A stretch of 64,000 nt of DNA from Trissonchulus latispiculum (lineage: Eukaryota > Nematoda > Enoplea > Enoplida > Ironidae). Location: positions 27,459-91,458 of the forward strand of contig JASAND010017991.1 in the NCBI GenBank assembly GCA_030248195.1. Direction: 5' to 3'. Shown piece after piece: positions 32,706 through 44,640 of the stretch (position 1 is the stretch's first letter; every line of letters begins with the position of its first letter). The position numbers and the translations under genes were made by a program. The notes below the pieces were generated by a model. The model had not been told where the DNA came from, ran no database searches, and was given only the letters and a program-made list of their open reading frames with translations.

Positions 32706-34215
32706 ACGTATGCTGGAATTCGAATTCACTGTGGAGTATCGTCCGGGCAGGGAAAACCATGTCCCGGATGCGCTGTCGCGCCTATGGCCAATTGAAGAAC
32801 CAGTTGATAGCGAACAGGAAGCACTGGAGGTTATGTACCCACCTGAGGTGTATGCCTTGACGGCTGCACCGCCTGGCCCACCAACGGTGCTCAGTTGGAA
32901 GCGGCAACTTCGCGACGAACCTGAATTTGCCGTCCTATTGGACTTTTTAGAACAGAAGCGACTGCCGGAAAACCAGCAGGAAGCATTGGTCTTGACGAAG
33001 CTGAGGTCTTCGTTCAATATTAAAGATGGGGTTCTTTACCGGGATTATCTAGACGAACGGGGTATGCGGCGAGGCTTATCGTTTCCTACGCTCGTGGTAC
33101 CACGCGACGAACGCGAGAAGCTGCTCGAGGAGGTCCACACACATTTTACGACAGGTGGACATCGGGCCCACAAAGCGGCCTATGCTAGTTTGGCATCTAA
33201 GTACTGGTGGCCTCGCATGTCACAGGACTTGGCGGAATATATTGCGCAGTGTAAACCCTGCGCTAAATTTAATCATGGGCCACGGCGTCATCAGGCAACT
33301 ATGCAAAATACCGTCGTGGTCCGATATCCCTTGCAGGTGATAGCTATGGATGTCATGCATTTCACCCATCGGGAAACCAAACGAGGTAATACCTGTGTCC
33401 TGTGTATTGTCGACTATCTGACTCGGTATGCTGAAGCTTTCGCGATGCCGAACGAGCGGGCTGAAACGACGGCCTATTGGTACCTAAATAGATTTGTAGC
33501 CCGCTGGGGCGTCCCAGGGCGCGTTCTAACGGATCAGGGCCCTAACTTTATGTCAGCCTTCATGACGGCCCAAGTGGATGCGACTGGGTCGGAGCGCATC
33601 CGGACCACAGCGTACCACCCGCAAACTAACGGGGTAGTGGAACGGTTTAACCGGACGCTACGTAGTTTGATTACCAAATATGTGGATCGATATCAGACGG
33701 ATTGGGATGATTACCTACCTTGGGCCCTGTCCATCTATCGGGCCACGGTCCACAGCTCTACGCAGGAAACCCCGTATTTCCTGATGACCGGTCGGGATTA
33801 CCGGTACCCCTTGGATAATTTCTTCCAGAACCACGGCGACGACCCTGTTGAGACATACGATGATGTCCGAAATCAGTTGTTGCCACATCTGGGTGAAGCT
33901 TGGAGGATAGCACGGGAAATGCTACAGGAAGCAGCGAATATCAACAAAGTCCGGTATGATAAGAAAGCCACGCCAGTAGAATACAAACCAGGGTCCCTGG
34001 TTATGTTGAACGTGGAGAACAAGAACGTGCCGGCTGGACTTAGCAAGAAGCTAAGACCGAAGTACGACGGCCCGTATCGGATTCTGGAAAAGATCTCACT
34101 TACGAATTATCGCATTGGTCCGACCAACGGCTTGGGTGACCCATCCGTGGTTAATATAAATCGCTTGAAGCCATTTGGAGATGCGCCGGTCAAACTCCCT
34201 GTGGTTCAGCTTTAG
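32706..34215 (+). CDS. pol: Pol part 3 of Gypsy element 1: RNase H end and integrase
   Basis: Continues with the conserved EYRPGRENHVPDALSRL end of RNase H. The integrase zinc domain follows (H-x-H...H then C-K-P-C at 33245-33270), and the DDE core has all three acidic residues: VIAMDVMHF, LTDQGPNFM and TNGVVERFNRTL. A C-terminal GPY/F module (KYDGPYRIL) ends the protein at TAG/TTAG near 34215. No chromodomain is visible after it. The open frame is uninterrupted for 500 codons, so this is the best-preserved part of the element. Confidence 0.9.
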
Positions 34216-37200
34216 GTTCCCTAAAGTTGATATAGTACGTCTAGGATCTGGGCTTTTGTATATTTTTGGGAGACGTCTCCACATCTCTCTTTTCTGCTTT
34301 TATGGGCCCATTATTATTATTACCTAGGATTTTATCTGCTTAAATGTCTTTGGGTGTTGGCACTATAGTTGTTACGTTTGTTACAACTTCTTTCCCCTAT
34401 GAGGGTGGGTTTAAATTCTTTTAAGGGTCTTCTTTGATTCATTCTAGTTTCATTTTTAAATTGGGGTTTTCACTTTACACCTAATAGAATCTACTTCTTT
34501 TATTTAATCCCTTATTATGACCTTTTATTGGGGTCATAATTGCACTTCATTTTCTTTCATTCATTCCTAATCCTATTCAAATTTACCTAGGGGGTTTCTC
34601 TTCTCTATCTAAAAAGGAATTCCTATGGTTTTGTGTCAAAAGGTTAAGAAGGCCCTTCACTTGTTTAGGGATTAGGGCCGAAAGACTCTGATTTAAATCA
34701 TAAGTCCGAAGAACTTACGTTTAACTCGTATACTTGTTATGTACACAAAATTTCTATGCCTAATTAAAACCCACAATCCCATTTGTCGTGTTTGATATAT
34801 TCTATATGTGATTCTGCACCTTATATAGTTTTTTCAGTGCAAGTCAGATTGTTACATTATGAGTCAGTCTATTGCCGATTCTGGGAATGATAATGCATCC
34901 TCTGCGAGTGACGTATTCATGTAAGCTATTAGATCTCTATTTGTCCTTTAAATAACCCTCTAATTCTTGATATCTATACACGCTCTACTCATCCATCCTT
35001 TGTCTCCTTTGTCTCCTAAGAAGGCCCTTCACTTGTTTCCCCCATAACAGTGCAAGTGTTTCACGTGCGCTCGGATATATGTGTATATGTGGGTTTTACC
35101 TTTTAGTATGTGTGTGGTTCTTTTTCCTGTAGGTAGGTTCGTAGTTAGGTTAGTAGGTAGTTCACCCATCCTTTTGTGTGTGTAGTTTCTCTCTCACTTT
35201 TTCTTGTTTTTGTCATGCTTTCACCCTCTGATCGTTTTTGCACATTTTTTTTCTGAGTTCTAGCTTAGATCCTAGATGCTGAATCCTTTCTATGGTGGGA
35301 TCCTTTTGGTTGTCAAAAGAACGGAAGGTCTTTGTCTTAACCGTGGGGAACCCTCGGCCAAAAGGCCGGATTTGAAGGATTTTGCCTAAAATTTTGTTGG
35401 CGCTATCTTCTTGGTTTCACCGGCGATTTGCCTTGGATCTGTGGTTACCGGGCGAGTCTATTGCGGATCTCGCTCCTCCCGGACAAGAGAACAATATCCT
35501 ACCCGTGTGCCGGCTTGATATATTATGATCCTGCTACTCCCCCATCGGGCTACGGCGCGCCTGCCTGGGAGCGCTCCAGTCCGGTATTCAGCACGTTTTG
35601 AACCGTATTCATGCCAGCCCCCTTCATGACCGGTAACCGGTCATTCCCTTGGTTTGGGTATAGCCGTTATGAGTATATAGTAAAGGATCGTGCCCTATTT
35701 TTACGGTTCTTTTCCATCACGAAGCTTACGGCGGCGTTCTCCGGTCCTAAATTCGGCGGATTCTTTCATCTATATTATCGGCGGATGCGTTTCCCTTCCT
35801 CATTGGTTATCATTTACCCTGCCCCTTTCTGGTCGCTCATTTCCCTGGGCGACCTGTTTGGACTATTCTTCTGCATGTGACAATTCTATTTAATTGGGAC
35901 TTTATCTGGCTCTGACTTTACCCGGATGTGACTATCTATTGCTCAATTTTGAACTACCTAATGATGATTTTCTCAATCTGGACAATCCCGATTTTGACTG
36001 CCATATATGATTCCTCAACCATGAAGCCTTCCCGATGGGTGACATTTTCTATTATGAAGATTCTCTATTATGACATTCCACCCGATGAAGATTTGCTCAA
36101 TATTTTGACTATTCCTAATGCGAAACGAACGCTTCCCCTATAAACATTACATTCCTATGCCCAAAGAAGAAAGAAACTGCCATTGTTAAACTTTATTGTC
36201 TTTTCCTATTAACGTATATATACTGTCTTCGTCCTTAATAGCTTTTTATATGTAAATTAGCCAATATCTTGTTGTTTACTCATGCTTACGTATATTTTAT
36301 GACATATTTTACGATGGTTGCGTATTTTACTACTAAATTTTTATCCCTTTGGAAGCTTACTAACATATTTTACCTTTTCTTGAAGCTTACTTTAAAATTA
36401 TTTCTACTAACTCCTTGAAGCTAACTTCTAAAAATTTTACCTAAATTTATTCTGTTCTGCTTAGTTCCTAACCATGTTGTTATATTCCGGGTATTCTGTA
36501 TAGTTTTAGGCGTAATATATGTTTGTTTGTTAGTCTTAACCAAAACTTTTACCAAAATTTGGATTTACTTTAATTTTCTTGAATTATTTTATCTAACGGG
36601 TATTCTATTTTTGAGGTTCTTACTAGTCCTTTTGGTCGAAGGCCCTAGCCAGTAATAGGGTTTAAAAATCTTGATTCTTGAACCTTTGGAATTCCCTTAC
36701 ATCATGCCGCCACGTTTTTTTTAAATTATCTTGTACGTATATCTTTTAGTTGGCCCAACGTTTCCTCCCCTAATTTTTGGGTCGTTTTTGAAGGTAATGC
36801 CGTCAGTTTTGTTACCCCGGACCAGTGCGCCAAAGTAGCACCCGACATATATGCCCCTATCCCCATTAAGGCCTGCAGCGCGGTTGGGAGGCTCATCTAT
36901 AAAATTTTTCTTCTACTTTAGGGTACTTTATTCTTAAATTGGTGTTTCGCGCTTTTATTTCATCAAGAATTCCTAACCTATCCCTACTTTAAATTAATAT
37001 TATTTTTTGGTACCTGCGGGGTACTTGGGGACTTCTTTCGTACCCTGTTGGTCCTTTTCTATACATGCGTAAGCATGGTAAGGGTTCTTTCATAACCCTT
37101 TTTAATTTTATTTAATTATTATTCTAAAGACTCCATCTAAAGCTCACCCCTTCTCTTGCGCGAAACACCGGAAACTTATATTCTTATTTTCTTATAACTT

Positions 37201-37475
37201 TACTTAAAATTTTGTAGAAGAGCCGAATGGAACTATATTTTATTTTACCATATTTTACTGAATAGAGTTATGCAATAATCATAAAACTTATAAAGCTAAA
37301 GCTAAAACGCTAGACAATAATTTGCCAGAGACAGACAGATTCAAATAACATCATGCTGCGAAATGCTCAAGACTAAAATATAGAAAACAATGCCAATTAA
37401 TATTGGACATTGAACAAAAATTTAAGCTAAAATTTTAGCTTGGTAAGCCAAAAATTTCTAAAATTTGGGGTAAAT
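34216..37475. other. Non-coding, downstream of Gypsy element 1
   Basis: Probably the 3' region and LTR of element 1, but no matching 5' copy was found. A 22-bp direct repeat TAAGAAGGCCCTTCACTTGTTT occurs at 34644 and 35018. GAAGCTTACT-type words recur near 36355-36420. Frames at 35611-36143 are short and lack features. Confidence 0.45.
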
Positions 37476-37504
37476 TCAGAAAACCGGGTCAAGACCGGGT
37501 CGAA

Positions 37505-37570
37505 GCTCTTGACCCGGTGACCCGGTGACCCGGTCCAAAAAGTGACCCGAACTGACCCGGTGACCCAGTT
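37505..37570. repeat. Short GACCCGGT tandem repeat
   Basis: Four or five copies of (T)GACCCGGT with spacers; part of a G/C-richer patch in AT-rich DNA. Confidence 0.75.
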
Positions 37571-38292
37571 CCATCTCTAATTGACACACATTATTCCGAT
37601 GTTTCAATGTTATAGATAAACTAATTACGGTATTAAAAATCAATGAAATAGTTATCAAATTAATATGACCAAGAAGAAATGTATTCACTAAGAAGAAAAG
37701 TAGTAAACATGAAAACACAAAGTCCATTTTAAAAACTCTGAGAATTACTGAATCCTCGAAAGGTCAGTGTAAAAGATCAGCGGGGGGTCTGGGGGGCGGA
37801 GCCCCCCAGAAGTTGGGAATTTTTTGCAATTAGGAATAAATCCGTCATAAAAATGTTGAAAAGAATTAATTTGGTATCTGTTACATCTAACTAAAGCATC
37901 TAATGCTATTTCATTCTTTGCGTAAATTGCAGCGTGTATGCGTGGTGTAGTGTTATTCTTCAAAAATGTTTTAAAAAGTCAAATGTTCACGGTTATGCAC
38001 ATTGTAATGTTTTACTTATTGATGTGAAATTTGAGAGTTCAAAAGGATCTATGGATACAGGTGGACAACGACTTAACAAATAACATTGAGACAAGATCTT
38101 GCACCTTGGCATTCCATGACAAAGTGGTTAACACCAGGGGTCTGGGGGCGGAGCAACCAGAACTCGAAGAAATTTTTGGAAAAAACGGAAAAATTGGTGC
38201 TGGAAACATTTAAAGTTTTTACTCTTTCCCGAAATAATGTTGCGACTCTAGCTTGCGTCCCGTTAAAATTTCGTTGCGTCCAGATAAGAAAC

Positions 38293-40346
38293 TTTGCGTC
38301 CAGACGCACATCAGGGGCCGATCCTATCAAGCGTTTCAATCCGGATTGAACCCTGAATCCGGATTCAAAATGGGATTGAAAACTCAGCCCCAGTCCTATC
38401 ATTATGGGGTTGACTTAATCCAAGTTTTTGAATAGGGATTCAAGCCGGGTTGAAACTCGATCCCATTCCAGTCCTATCATTGAATCGAGATTGAAATTTT
38501 GGGGTTGAAATGGGGTTGAAATAGGCTAATCTCAACCCACCTAGGGGAGGTGGGTTGAGATTTGGATCCAGTTTTGGAGGCACGATTTGACGTTACAGGT
38601 GAGAATTATAGCTCTGGAACGTATGGTAAGATCTCTTGTTATTTAAATACCTATGAGACGATTAAGCTGTTCTGTTTTCAAAATCTGTTCTCAAACTTTC
38701 ACACATCATTCCAAGAATAAATAAGTTGAAAATAATAATAATTGATAAACAAATATTGAAATTACAATTTATTTAAACCAATTTAAATTGAAACAAAATA
38801 TGTCTGGCATGCTCGAACAAGATTGGCATATATCAGCCTTAACCTTCTATATTGAATATTCATCTTTCTTCAAAAGTAGAAGTTAAATGCTTAAATATCT
38901 CCATAGGGCGAAAACAGCAGAATTGTATCTGTTGCTATATTTTAACTTGGAAATAGTTATGTGTATCGGATCGCTAAAGTCGAACCGATCCGTAATTCGA
39001 AGGCCGGATTGGATCAGATCGCTTGAGTCAGTCGGATCAGTTACCACCACCATCACATTAATTGAATTTCGAAACTGTACCTGACGCATATTTGTGACTT
39101 TAACTTTGATTACAGCACTGTTTTGTGCGTTAGCCGTTATTATAATGTTTTCCTTCTGGGTCAACTGTCCAAGCAGTTTAGCATTTAATACACAACAACT
39201 TGTTAGTGCATGCTACATTAATACGGATCTGACATCAAAGTACAAAAGCAAGACCTGCTTTCTATTAGGCTGTTAAGCATTAATGACATAAATTTATAAA
39301 TTAACGGGTATTATCTTTAATTAATGTTGCTTACTGTTGTTACAGATTTTATGTGTAATAAAATTTTATGCGGAGATATTTTATGGGTACGCTCCTTGTG
39401 ACTTATAGATATCTAAAGCGCGACGGGTATCCGATATGTTAAATGACGGCATGCAATGTTTTATCGTTTCATTTATCGCTTTCGGTTTATCGGCAAAAAA
39501 TTCAATTTAGTTTTTGGCAGCGATCCAGAAAGCTACAATTTCAGTTTCTGTGACTGGACCAATAGCAGAAAATAATTTTTGGTTCTAAATTGAAATTAAT
39601 TCCCTAAATTAAAGTTTTCAACTGATATGCAAGGGATTTTTAGAAATTTGGGGGGGGGGGCATTCCCGGGCCTATGGAAGGAGCGAAAAATTGAAAATTT
39701 TGTATTTTTGACGTATATAATTCTCATGAAGAAACGCTATGATTTCTAAAAATGTCTGGACTTAGGCTAAAAATAGGCACTTTTAGGTAAAAGGTCTCCG
39801 AGGAAACAGCACATGAAAATTTGCCTATTTTCGCAAAATTTGGGCACCAAAAAATCCAGGGGGAAGCAAAAATTACGGAAAGAAGCGATTTCGATATTTA
39901 TGATATATTTTTATGATTCGATTAGAGCGATTTTTATTTATTTATGCTTCGTTGTGTTTGTAGAATGTGTTTGCCACTGCACCATTATACTTTAAATTTT
40001 GTTTCACTTAGTTTTTTAAAGAAGGTAAGTGGATCGCCGGATCGGCAGCGACACATTCAAGATAGAACAGCAACAGCAATTACGTTGAAAGCGCTTTTGT
40101 ATGCAAAACATATACGGCTTAAAACTAGACGCAAACAGGGATTCAAAACTGGATCGAAAATGGGATTGAAAATAGGGCTGAAAATTTTGAATCCGGATTA
40201 ACTCAATCCAAATCCAAAAAAGTTTGATAGGACTGGATTCAAAGCAGGATTAAGTCAATCCACAAATTTTGGGGTTGAATCCCAAAACAAGTTCGATCCG
40301 GATCCCACTCAATCTCATATTGATAGGATCGGCCCCTGGACGCAAA
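38293..40346. mobile_element. 2-kb TIR element with iterated GGATTGAAA motifs at both ends
   Basis: TTTGCGTCCA then GGGGCCGATCCTATCAA at the left (with 11 extra bases between) is matched in inverse at the right (TGATAGGATCGGCCCC then TGGACGCAAA, 40321-40346). About 200 bp inside each end is filled with degenerate GGGATTGAAA / AATCCGGATT words in both orientations, a likely protein-binding array. A 14-bp perfect hairpin (ATCTCAACCCACCT) lies at 38529-38561. No transposase is recognised inside and no clear target duplication was seen. Confidence 0.65.
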
Positions 40347-41482
40347 AAAACCCTGCAACCAGCACTAACTTAGCACAACATGGTTATCAAAAATAGCCTC
40401 TAGACCATTCTCTCGGTGTAACTTCGGGCTTTCAGGAGTCCATGGCTAAACTCGAGTATTTTCTGGTAACTGACAATCCTCTGAACTACAGCTTTTTGAA
40501 GGAGCCTGATTCCATCACAGTAGCTACCGTAGCATTGAATTATTTGCATCATATTTGCTATGGGTTTCATAATAATCGAACACGAACATCCCTCTTATAC
40601 TATTTTTAAGGTTTTTTCTGAAGAACATTAAACCAGATTTCTGAAGCTTCTAGGATGCATTTCCAAACTCCTTACTTTTTCATTTTCTTTACATATTCAT
40701 CAAAACTCCAAAGTCATCCATCCAAGTCTAGTATATACTCGCAAAGTTTTATGAAACCGGCCCCAGATATAATTTATTCATCCAGAGTCCAGACTCCAAA
40801 TTTAGCGTATATCATTCCTACCAGTGCAATATTTATCCAATTCTTCCCTGTATGCAATTCTGATAAATTGTGACATTACCTGGTTTGGTTGGTTTAGTTC
40901 GTTTATACTTAAAAATCACATTTTGTGTTTTATTAGTTACAATAAGAATGTGTTTGAATTGTTACACAAAAAATAGTCTATCAGCGCTGCACATGACATA
41001 ACCTTGACATAACCAACAAACACCAATTTAAAGGTTTGTCGACTTCGCGAGTTATTTACAATCGGAAAATGAATAAATGTCTCAAGAATGGTCCATAATC
41101 TTTATTGATTAATCGTTAAAGATATCTTTCAAATTGCAGGTAGGTATTGATATGCGAAGGCTATCATCAGAAATCTAAATAAAAATGACGAAATAAGATT
41201 TGCCACAATTAGACTATTCGACACATCTATAGGGTTCAATATTCCAGTACAGTGACAACTCACCGCAAATGAAGGAAACATTAAAACGAAGTTTTAAATT
41301 AATACTTACTTTTTAATTAATTAATTTCTAATTTTAATTTAATACATTCAACAGGCAAACCTGTGTATGATCGAAGGAACGAGTCTATCAAATATATACA
41401 CAGCCTAATCTATGGCTCTTGGTTCTTGCATTTCTAGCTGACTGACGTTATCATCCCATGATTATTTAGAAAAACTTCTTAC
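40347..41482. other. No gene recognised
   Basis: AT-rich sequence 3' of the cysteine-rich-protein exon at 41483. Further exons of that gene on the minus strand should lie here or farther left; none could be identified with confidence. Confidence 0.4.
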
Positions 41483-41677
41483 TTTGGTAACGAGTCCCCA
41501 TGCAGTACGACCGCAGAGCTCTAGAATCACCGGTTTGCTGCAGGATAGATACTCCCTCATGAGACCACACAAGCGATCCAGATATAATCCTGGATTGTTG
41601 GCTTCCATATGCTTCAGCTGTTCAATACTGTGAATGGAAGCGGTTCGGCACCGGCCATACTCAGAGTCTTGTTCAAC
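41483..41677 (-). CDS. Cysteine-rich secreted-type protein (DUF19/T20D4.11-like?), exon 3 of those seen
   Basis: The exon is exactly 195 nt (65 codons), phase 0 at both ends, with acceptor CCTATTTTAG and donor AAA then GTAAGAAG. It encodes VEQDSEYGRCRTASIHS..., then LDRLCGLMREYLSCSKPVIL and CGRTAWGLVTK, with four cysteines at spacings that suit a small disulfide-rich helical domain. The flanking splice sites, perfect phase with the exon at 42163-42321 and non-repetitive composition make this a real host exon. The spacing of C and aromatic residues resembles the DUF19 (T20D4.11-like) family of secreted nematode proteins, but that call is from memory of the pattern only. The C-terminal exon(s) are not identified. 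Confidence 0.6.
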
Positions 41678-41754
41678 CTAAAATAGGTAATTTTTAATCT
41701 GGATACGTTTAGGAAAAGCTGGTTGTGGCACAAGTCGTTATATGTAAAGTATAA

Positions 41755-41950
41755 TGATAGAATTGAAAGAAATAATTGACACTGCAGCACTTCTGACCAG
41801 AAAGCTTATGGTCTGAGGTGGCGATCGAACCCACAATTGGCATTCTAGACCAACGAACGATTTTAGCCAATTGAGCCACCCTGACACAATTGAACCAAGC
41901 TTACGTTTGAATTGTTTCCCAAACTGCAGTGACGTTTTTAGAAATGCGCT
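41755..41950 (-). repeat. Diverged tRNA-bearing repeat, inverted copy 3
   Basis: Reverse complement of this stretch aligns with 10270-10440: the CTTGGTTCAATTGTG lead, a decayed tRNA-like body (GGGTGGCTCAATTGG ... GTGGGTTCGATCGCCAC) and a terminal hairpin. The flanking inverted repeat and the hairpin have changed on both sides so that pairing is kept (CACTGCAG/CTGCAGTG; GACCA/TGGTC). It lies in the intron between the 41483 and 42163 exons. Confidence 0.65.
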
Positions 41951-42162
41951 TATATTAAGTATGTAGCTACCGTGAATTGTATGCTATACATAGTCAGGCT
42001 CATGCTACGTAAATGAATAAAATTAGTACGGTACAATTTGCTGACCACTGTGGCTGATGACAGAAGTGTACGTTGTTGCCATTGCTGTTGTGGCTGCATT
42101 ATGCCTTATTAAGAGATGGTCATCACAGAAGGTGTAGTCCACAAAACTGCCCCTCAACCAAC

Positions 42163-42321
42163 CTTCATAAAGCAATCCATGTGGTCCTTAAAGTAGTTGT
42201 AACCTTCTCCACACATATAACCATAGGAAGCTTCCATGGCATCAACTCCCACACTTTGGCACCGATTTCTTTGGGCACATCCGCGGAATTCACGGAAGAG
42301 TGAACACAGAGTTTCGAATAC
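42163..42321 (-). CDS. Cysteine-rich secreted-type protein, exon 2 of those seen
   Basis: 53 codons, phase 0 at both ends, with acceptor GTACTTTAG and donor AAG then GTTGGTTG. It encodes VFETLCSLFREFRGC..., then YGYMCGEGYNYFKDHMDCFMK: five cysteines and several aromatics. It joins the exon at 49072-49238 upstream and 41483-41677 downstream without frame change. The intermediate plus-strand frame at 42073 is its shadow. No transmembrane segment is seen; secretion is inferred from cysteine content, since no signal peptide exon was found. Confidence 0.6.
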
Positions 42322-44640
42322 CTAAAGTACACTTGTAAGCGAGGAATAAATATGCCGGAGTCTGCTGCTTAGATCATCTCGAGTTTGAACTCAGATATAT
42401 ATCGGTGAATTGTTCAGGTTTGTTTATGGCATTATATATAGGAAACCTAGGCATTCCCAGGAACGAATGAATTTCATGAAATTGATTTCGTAATAATTAT
42501 TTTTAGTTTCACTGTTGTAGACTTATAGGATAGCCTAGTTTGTATTGTAGCGTCGTAGGTAGGTAGTAAGTTTGCGAGTTTACAGGTTTTCAGATAATTA
42601 GGCTTAACGTATGAAGGATAAAATATGTGAAAAACGCCGTTTCTCCATTATGACGATGACTATTGCAAAGTTTGATACACTTAACAAGAGTTTGATATTT
42701 TCTGGAATAGTGTATATTTAGGTTACAAAATGCCAATTTGCCGCCAGGTATGTATACATACAAACCAACTGTTAATAGGAACACAAAATCGGTCCACTTT
42801 ATGATTCGAAAACAAATTAAGGGGGGGTACATCGTGAAAAATTTTATGTAACGGATTTCTCTCATTTTTACACATAATCTAGTCACATATGTCATGCATT
42901 TCAAGTTTAAATTTAGACTTGTTCGTTCAGTTCTCAGTAAGTTAGGAGCCATTGATTCCGTACAATTTAAATGTCAGCGAAGAAGACGGTACTGCAGCAA
43001 ACTCAATCAGGTTTTCGCATATTACGTCAGCTGCTTCACCTGATTTAGTCATTTTTGTCTAAATACTATAAATAAAAGCATTTTCGTGCAGTTTACAACA
43101 GCTTGTGCTTAAGTTGTTCCATCTAGAAACGACGAAAATTTTATTGGCTAATCTCGTCATGTGCGCCTTGCACAAGCCAATAATATTTGGTTGTTCAGAA
43201 ACAACCGCAGGATAGAAAGGCTTAATCAGTAGCTTTGTTAACTGGTTTTTCGTCGAACCAGGGACACTGACACCACAGACCTCATGAAACATTTAACAGT
43301 GGTTACCTTAAAATAGAAACATTTCCGAGCTATAGTTCTATGAGAAGTATTTAACCCTGTCTGTACTAAGAGCTTTCGATTGATATATAACATGTCAAAT
43401 CGCTGTATTCTGAAATTCGGGGTTTGAGAGTATTCGCGCGGTGAGTAGAATTCTCCCAGCATAATTTATGTTAAAAATAGATTCAAAGACATGAATGCAC
43501 ACGTTGAAATGCAAAATTGGCACTTTTGCACCACACACTTTTGTCGTAATTTAGCCAAAGTTTCGACAAAATTGCACCTTTTAAAATTTTGCTAAAAATT
43601 CATGTTTGCGTCAAAAATCTCGAGCCTGGGTGGGAAATAACAACTGATGACTTTGGTGTCATTGGAACCAATGGAACCGCCTATTTAAACACTACGGAAC
43701 CTTGGAATTAAAATCTTTATTTAGGACTTTTGAATTAGAGCAGTTTAGAATTTGTAATAGACTCTGTCAGATCTTTGCTGGATTTCTCTGTATTGGAGGG
43801 GGTCGTGTCTCCAATAAACTTTTGCTTGATTCGGGGTCGTCTGTAGTTGGTCAGGGCTCGAATAGACTAGGCTAGACTAGACTAGATCTGATCAGGATCC
43901 AAGACACGAGTCAAGGTCGGCGCGCAAAGATGGATCTTCGCTTAGATTGATGCTCCGGCTGTAGTGGTATGCTGACAACCAGGGCTCAATAGCTGACCTG
44001 AAATGGGGTCTAACGAGGTGAGTTCGTTTTAGGTCGGGGAATTGGGATTTATAGTCTCAATGGGCGACTGTAGTTTCAACTCTAACCACAATACGGATAG
44101 GGTTGGGGATCCCTGAAATATACGCGAAAGCCGAAGCAGCTGAAAGGATAATTATTTATTGTTACAAAAGATAGGACTCAATATTATGTTATCTCAATAT
44201 TAGATTACAATACAATAGATAGGACGGTAATTGTTCTACAGAGAAGCTTCAGTGGTAAGGAGCAGGACGTATGCGGTACCACTTTCCCTGAACATATCGT
44301 TTTGGATAGAGAAATAGAAAACAGGCTTTCAGGTATTGAACGCTAAGGTTTTCCCAACAGGTGACTCAGGCTTGACCAACGACGGACGCTGCTGCACGGT
44401 GTGCTGATTATCTGCACCCAATTCTCGAATACTGGCAGTACCTTAGACTGATAGTTCCGAACTGAACAGATTGACTGGAGGGCAATAAGACTGGACTGGG
44501 CTATGACTGGATCTACTTCCGGATCCTCGGCACAACTGATACGACTACTGACTGACTGGACTGACGGGACACCGCTCCACGTGAATTCCACACTGATCTG
44601 GCTCAAGCAGGATCAGTACCAAACAGAATCGATCTTCGCA
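42322..44640. other. Intronic, non-coding
   Basis: Lies within the large intron of the cysteine-rich gene. Frames at 42590-43462 on the minus strand have no features. 43860-43890 shows a short CTAGACTAGACTAG-type simple repeat. Confidence 0.4.

Larger units (their letters stand above)
24170..34215 (+). mobile_element. Ty3/Gypsy retrotransposon 1 (gag-pol), disrupted by a nested element
   Basis: Domain order gag / protease / RT / RNase H / integrase is that of Ty3/Gypsy (Metaviridae). Breaks are a 1-nt shift in gag (about 25218), the nested LTR element at 28887-31454, and a shift at the RNase H end (about 32700). No LTR pair could be identified at the ends by eye, so the outer limits given are those of the recognisable coding region. 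The integrase has all catalytic residues, so decay is recent. Confidence 0.85.

Noticed and set aside
34644..35039. 22-bp direct repeat considered as LTR ends of Gypsy 1
   Set aside because: The similarity does not extend beyond the 22 bp and no TG/CA borders or target duplication are present.
35611..36143. Frames of 67-89 codons downstream of Gypsy 1, considered as an env or accessory gene
   Set aside because: Short, in several frames, no signal peptide or recognised domain; may be remnants but cannot be supported.
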